Below are positions 60,124 through 64,000 of a stretch of DNA of 64,000 nucleotides, in pieces. Every line of letters begins with the position of its first letter. Positions within the stretch are counted from its first letter, which is position 1. The notes below the pieces were generated by a model, which was not told the origin of the DNA, did no database searches, and saw only the letters and a program-made list of their open reading frames with translations. Source of the DNA: Gammaproteobacteria bacterium (lineage in GTDB: Bacteria > Pseudomonadota > Gammaproteobacteria > Enterobacterales > Alteromonadaceae). The stretch is from contig JAAEZG010000005.1 in NCBI GenBank assembly GCA_018222985.1, positions 124,001-188,000 on the forward strand. The letters are read 5' to 3'. A program made the position numbers and the translations under genes.

Positions 60124-61410
60124 ATGGGTAATATCGTAAAGTTTTTTGTCGCCATTTCGGCACTTATTTTGAGTTCCGCCGTTATGGGGCAGCAAGTACT
60201 CGACCGCGTTGCGGTTATCGTCAATGAAGGCGTTGTACTTGAAAGTGAAGTTGACCAATTGCTAAAACAAGTCAAAGCCAATGCGGCACGCTCGAACGCA
60301 GAGCTTCCGGCTGACAAGGTACTACGCATTCAAGCGATGGACCGGCTGATATTAACCGAGTTACAAAAGCAAGTGGCACAGCGCATGGGTATTACCATTT
60401 CTGACGCGCAGCTCGAACAAACACTCACGCGTATTGCCAACGATCAAGACTTGTCTGTCGATGAACTACGTGCGCGGGTTACGAGCAATGGCGATAGCTG
60501 GAGCAGCTATCGTGAATCTGTTCGTAACGAAATGATTACCAGCGAAGTACAACGTGCTGCGGTTCGCCGTCGTGTATATATTTCACCACAAGAGGTTTCA
60601 AACCTTGTTGAAGCCATGAACGAAGCGACTGAACAAGAAGTTGAGTATCGTCTTGGCCACATTCTTATTGGATTTCGTGACAATGCAACAGCGGATGAAG
60701 TTCAAGCCACACGTGAGCGTGCCGAAAAGCTTTTAACCAAACTTCGCGAAGGCGCTGATTTTGAAAGAGCCGCCATTACTTCATCGTCAGGTTCGCGCGC
60801 ACTTGACGGCGGTGACATGGGATGGATGAATATAAACTCCATGCCAACGTTATTTGCTGATGCAGTTCGTGGCAAAAGCAAAGGCCAACTGATTGGGCCT
60901 TTGCGCAGTGGTGTCGGTTTCCACATTCTTAAGGTCAACGACTTACGCGGTATCGAACAAGTTGAGATTAGCGAAGTAAAAGCACGTCATATTCTGATTA
61001 CTCCGTCAGTGATCTTGTCAGAGCGACGCGCAAAAGAGCAGCTAGAAGACATTCGTGCACGCATTGTTGCTGGGGAGTTAGACTTTGCCGAAGCTGCTCG
61101 CGAGCATTCAGCTGATACCGGCTCTGCCGCAAATGGTGGTGACTTGGGTTGGGCAGAACCGTCCATTTATGCGCCTGAATTTAAACGTACGCTCGAAGAA
61201 GCTAACATTGGCGAAATCAGCCAGCCATTTAAAACCCAATTTGGTTGGCATATTGCCGAAGTCCTTGATCGCCGTGTGCAAGACGCTACCAAGCGTAGCC
61301 AAGAAAACCGTGCGTATCAGCTACTTTTCAGTCGCAAATATCAAGAAGAATTAGAAAACTGGCAGCAAGAAATTCGTGACGAAGCGTACATTGAAACTGT
61401 CATTGACTAG
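60124..61410 (+). CDS. surA: Periplasmic chaperone / PPIase SurA
   Basis: LDRVAVIVNEGVVLESEVDQLL; two parvulin domains; WAEPSIYAPEFKRTLEEANIGEISQPFKTQFGWHIAEVLDRR. Confidence 0.97.
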   Translation: MGNIVKFFVAISALILSSAVMGQQVLDRVAVIVNEGVVLESEVDQLLKQVKANAARSNAELPADKVLRIQAMDRLILTELQKQVAQRMGITISDAQLEQTLTRIANDQDLSVDELRARVTSNGDSWSSYRESVRNEMITSEVQRAAVRRRVYISPQEVSNLVEAMNEATEQEVEYRLGHILIGFRDNATADEVQATRERAEKLLTKLREGADFERAAITSSSGSRALDGGDMGWMNINSMPTLFADAVRGKSKGQLIGPLRSGVGFHILKVNDLRGIEQVEISEVKARHILITPSVILSERRAKEQLEDIRARIVAGELDFAEAAREHSADTGSAANGGDLGWAEPSIYAPEFKRTLEEANIGEISQPFKTQFGWHIAEVLDRRVQDATKRSQENRAYQLLFSRKYQEELENWQQEIRDEAYIETVID

Positions 61411-61423
61411 TTGAGTATCGTTC

Positions 61424-62404
61424 ATGACTGTAGCGCGCATTGCATTTACCCCAGGCGAGCCAGCCGGCGTTGGCCCTGATCTTGCTGTGCGCCTTGCCCA
61501 ATATGACTGGTCCATTGAACTGGTGGTTATTGCGAACAGCGCGTTACTACAACAACGCGCTGATGCACTTAAGCTGCCATTAGAAATTCGCGAATACCAA
61601 CCTTACCAACCTGCCCAAGCCCAAACCGCTGGCTCGTTAACCGTATGCGAACAACCGTTGCGAACAACGGTGTTACCGCAGCAGCTGAATACAGATAACG
61701 CGGAGTATGTATTAACAACCTTGCAGCGCGCCGCAGAAGGCTGCTTAGCAGGAGAGTTTGCGGCGTTAGTAACCGGCCCCGTGCATAAGGGCGTTATTAA
61801 CGAAGCTGGCTACAACTTTAGTGGCCACACCGAGTTTTTTGCACAGCTTAGTCATACCGAGCAGGTGGTCATGATGCTTGCAACAGAAGGGTTACGAGTT
61901 GCATTAGTCACCACGCACCTGCCTTTGCTTGAAGTACCCGCGCAAATTAGTAAGGCTAAAGTTGAGCGCGTGGTGCGTATTGTCGCTGACGATTTAAACC
62001 AAAAATGGGGCATTCAGCAACCGCGTATTTTGGTGTGCGGATTAAACCCTCATGCAGGTGAACAAGGGCACCTTGGACGAGAAGAAATTGACTCAATTAC
62101 GCCGGCTATTGAGGCGTTGCAGCAGTCAGGGCTGAATGTCACTGGCCCTTACCCCGCCGACACGGTATTCCAGCCTCATTATCTAGAAGATGCCGATGCT
62201 GTGGTCGCGATGTATCACGACCAAGGGTTACCTGTGTTAAAATACAAGGGTTTTGGTAACGCAATTAATATTACGCTGGGCTTACCGTTTATTCGAACTT
62301 CGGTTGATCACGGTACGGCCCTAGACAAAGCAGCAACAAATAATGTAGATGATCGCAGCGCTATACTTGCCTTGCGCACTGCAATCGACATGGTAAATAA
62401 ATGA
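61424..62404 (+). CDS. pdxA: 4-hydroxythreonine-4-phosphate dehydrogenase
   Basis: [89 protein letters not shown]. Confidence 0.98.
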   Translation: MTVARIAFTPGEPAGVGPDLAVRLAQYDWSIELVVIANSALLQQRADALKLPLEIREYQPYQPAQAQTAGSLTVCEQPLRTTVLPQQLNTDNAEYVLTTLQRAAEGCLAGEFAALVTGPVHKGVINEAGYNFSGHTEFFAQLSHTEQVVMMLATEGLRVALVTTHLPLLEVPAQISKAKVERVVRIVADDLNQKWGIQQPRILVCGLNPHAGEQGHLGREEIDSITPAIEALQQSGLNVTGPYPADTVFQPHYLEDADAVVAMYHDQGLPVLKYKGFGNAINITLGLPFIRTSVDHGTALDKAATNNVDDRSAILALRTAIDMVNK

Positions 62405-63210
62405 CAAAAACACATCTAGGACACCGCGCGCGTAAACGTTTTGGACAAAACTTTCTTCATGATGAGTTTGTCATTAACGATATTGTCGACGCCATAAATC
62501 CTCAACCCGGGCAAAACCTTATCGAAATAGGTCCGGGGCTTGCTGCGTTAACTGAGCCAGTGGCCGAACGGGCGGAACAACTAACGGTGGTTGAACTTGA
62601 CCGTGATTTAGCCGATCGCCTTGAGCAACATCCGTTTTTGAGCAGCAAGCTAACTGTGTTTCGTGGTGATGCATTAAAAACAGACTTTCGGCAGTTTGCC
62701 AAAGAGCAACCAATACGGGTGTTTGGAAACCTTCCGTACAACATTTCAACGCCGCTTATTTTTCATCTTCTAGAGCACCTTGATGTGATTGAAGATATGC
62801 ACTTTATGCTGCAAAAAGAAGTGGTTGAACGCTTAGCTGCTGAGCCCAATAGCAAGGCCTATGGGCGTATTAGTGTTGGTATTCAGCAAGCTTGCCGCGT
62901 TGAACCGGTGTTGATGGTACCACCAGGAGCCTTTACGCCGCCGCCTAAAGTAGATTCGGCAGTAGTGCGACTTGTACCTTACAAAGAATCACCCTACCCT
63001 GTAAAAAGTCGTGAGGCGCTGCATAAAGTATGTTTGATTGCGTTTAATCAACGCCGTAAAACAATTCGCAATAATTTAAAGCAGCTCATGTCTGACGAAC
63101 AAATTGAGGCATTGGGTATTGACCCAAATGCACGTCCAGAAACTCTTTCGGTCGCTGACTATTGTCGTCTGGCTGATTGGTACAGCGAACAGCAAGGTGA
63201 ACATGCATAG
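62401..63210 (+). CDS. rsmA: 16S rRNA (adenine1518/1519-N6)-dimethyltransferase
   Basis: [58 protein letters not shown]. Confidence 0.98.
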   Translation: MTKTHLGHRARKRFGQNFLHDEFVINDIVDAINPQPGQNLIEIGPGLAALTEPVAERAEQLTVVELDRDLADRLEQHPFLSSKLTVFRGDALKTDFRQFAKEQPIRVFGNLPYNISTPLIFHLLEHLDVIEDMHFMLQKEVVERLAAEPNSKAYGRISVGIQQACRVEPVLMVPPGAFTPPPKVDSAVVRLVPYKESPYPVKSREALHKVCLIAFNQRRKTIRNNLKQLMSDEQIEALGIDPNARPETLSVADYCRLADWYSEQQGEHA

Positions 63211-63571
63211 CATTGAAATTGAAGTAAAAACCCACTTCATTGCATCGCATTCCGATGCTGCCGCAGGTGAATATACATTTGCCTACACCATAACTATTAC
63301 CAACCGCTCGAACACGTCGGTGCAACTCATTAAGCGTGCTTGGAAGATCACTGACGCTGATCACAAAATAACGCGTGTGGCCGGCGATGGCGTGGTGGGT
63401 GAACAACCTCACATAGCGCCTGGTGAAAGTTACAGTTATACCAGTGGCACTGTATTGGCGACACCTATTGGCACCATGGAAGGCTTTTATACCATGGTCG
63501 ATACAAGCGGCACTGCTTTTGACGTCGAAATTCCGTCGTTTCGATTAGCTATTCCCAATATTATTCACTAA
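63203..63571 (+). CDS. apaG: ApaG protein (start likely 63203)
   Basis: [52 protein letters not shown]...[11 protein letters not shown]. Confidence 0.96.
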   Translation: MHSIEIEVKTHFIASHSDAAAGEYTFAYTITITNRSNTSVQLIKRAWKITDADHKITRVAGDGVVGEQPHIAPGESYSYTSGTVLATPIGTMEGFYTMVDTSGTAFDVEIPSFRLAIPNIIH

Positions 63572-63589
63572 CTAACTGAAGGGTGAATA

Positions 63590-64000
63590 ATGGCACGTTA
63601 TATTGTTGGCGATATTCAAGGTTGCGCACTGGAGCTTAAGCATCTTCTGGCAAAAGTGAACTTTAAGCCACAATTCGACGAGCTTTGGTGTGTGGGAGAC
63701 TTAGTCGGTCGCGGCCCTGATTCACTAGCAACGTTAACGTTTATTCAGCGTTTAGGCCCGGCCGCAAAAATCGTGCTCGGTAATCATGACTTAAACTTAC
63801 TTGCGGTGTTACTCAATGTTCGCGAAGCAGACCCTCGCGATAAATTAGATGCCATTATTGCCCTGCCCGATGCCGAAAAACAGCAACTTATTGCTTGGTT
63901 AGTACAGCAACCTTTAATGCGGCAAACCAGCGACCGACTGGTGATGACTCATGCTGGTATATACCCTTGGTGGACTGTCGAGCAAGCACAAAATTACGCT
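63590..64000 (+). CDS. apaH: Symmetrical diadenosine tetraphosphatase ApaH (partial, truncated by window end)
   Basis: MARYIVGDIQGCALELKHLLAKVNFKPQFDELWCVGDLVGRGPDSLATLTFIQRL...VLGNHDLNLLAVLL. Confidence 0.96.
   Translation, partial: MARYIVGDIQGCALELKHLLAKVNFKPQFDELWCVGDLVGRGPDSLATLTFIQRLGPAAKIVLGNHDLNLLAVLLNVREADPRDKLDAIIALPDAEKQQLIAWLVQQPLMRQTSDRLVMTHAGIYPWWTVEQAQNYA

Overview
This 64 kb window looks like chromosomal core DNA from a gammaproteobacterium, probably Alteromonadales or Idiomarina-like (inferred from gene content only). It is densely coding. I see no CRISPR array, rRNA, prophage or transposase. Recognisable core blocks are: glnK-amtB; rpsU-dnaG-(DUF3192)-rpoD; tgt-queA; PiT/DUF47; fba-pgk-epd-tktA; metK; rsmE-gshB-yqgE-yqgX(ruvX); rapA-rluA; djlA-murU-amgK; and lptD-surA-pdxA-rsmA-apaG-apaH (apaH truncated by the window end). 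One tRNA is present, best read as tRNA-Ile2 (CAU anticodon), not Met. The less ordinary parts are: (1) a self-contained two-gene unit at 21.3-22.2 kb, with a predicted membrane-tethered XRE-type regulator, a membrane partner with a beta-rich soluble domain, an upstream array of ACTGTC-like repeats phased at exactly 11 bp, and a terminator hairpin downstream; (2) an ECF sigma / single-TM protein / lipoprotein operon at 32-34 kb, whose lipoprotein carries a DFDVDFDFDFD tract; (3) a TonB receptor / GntP permease / acyl-CoA ligase / exported MetX-like hydrolase cluster at 0-5.4 kb with a three-copy 12-bp iteron; (4) the TIGR03545/TIGR03546-like pair. I also found several regulatory sites by eye: a sigma54 promoter plus NtrC-like site before glnK, a met-box palindrome plus terminator/attenuator before metK, and hairpins that share bases with stop codons. 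All family calls come from reading protein sequences without database searches.
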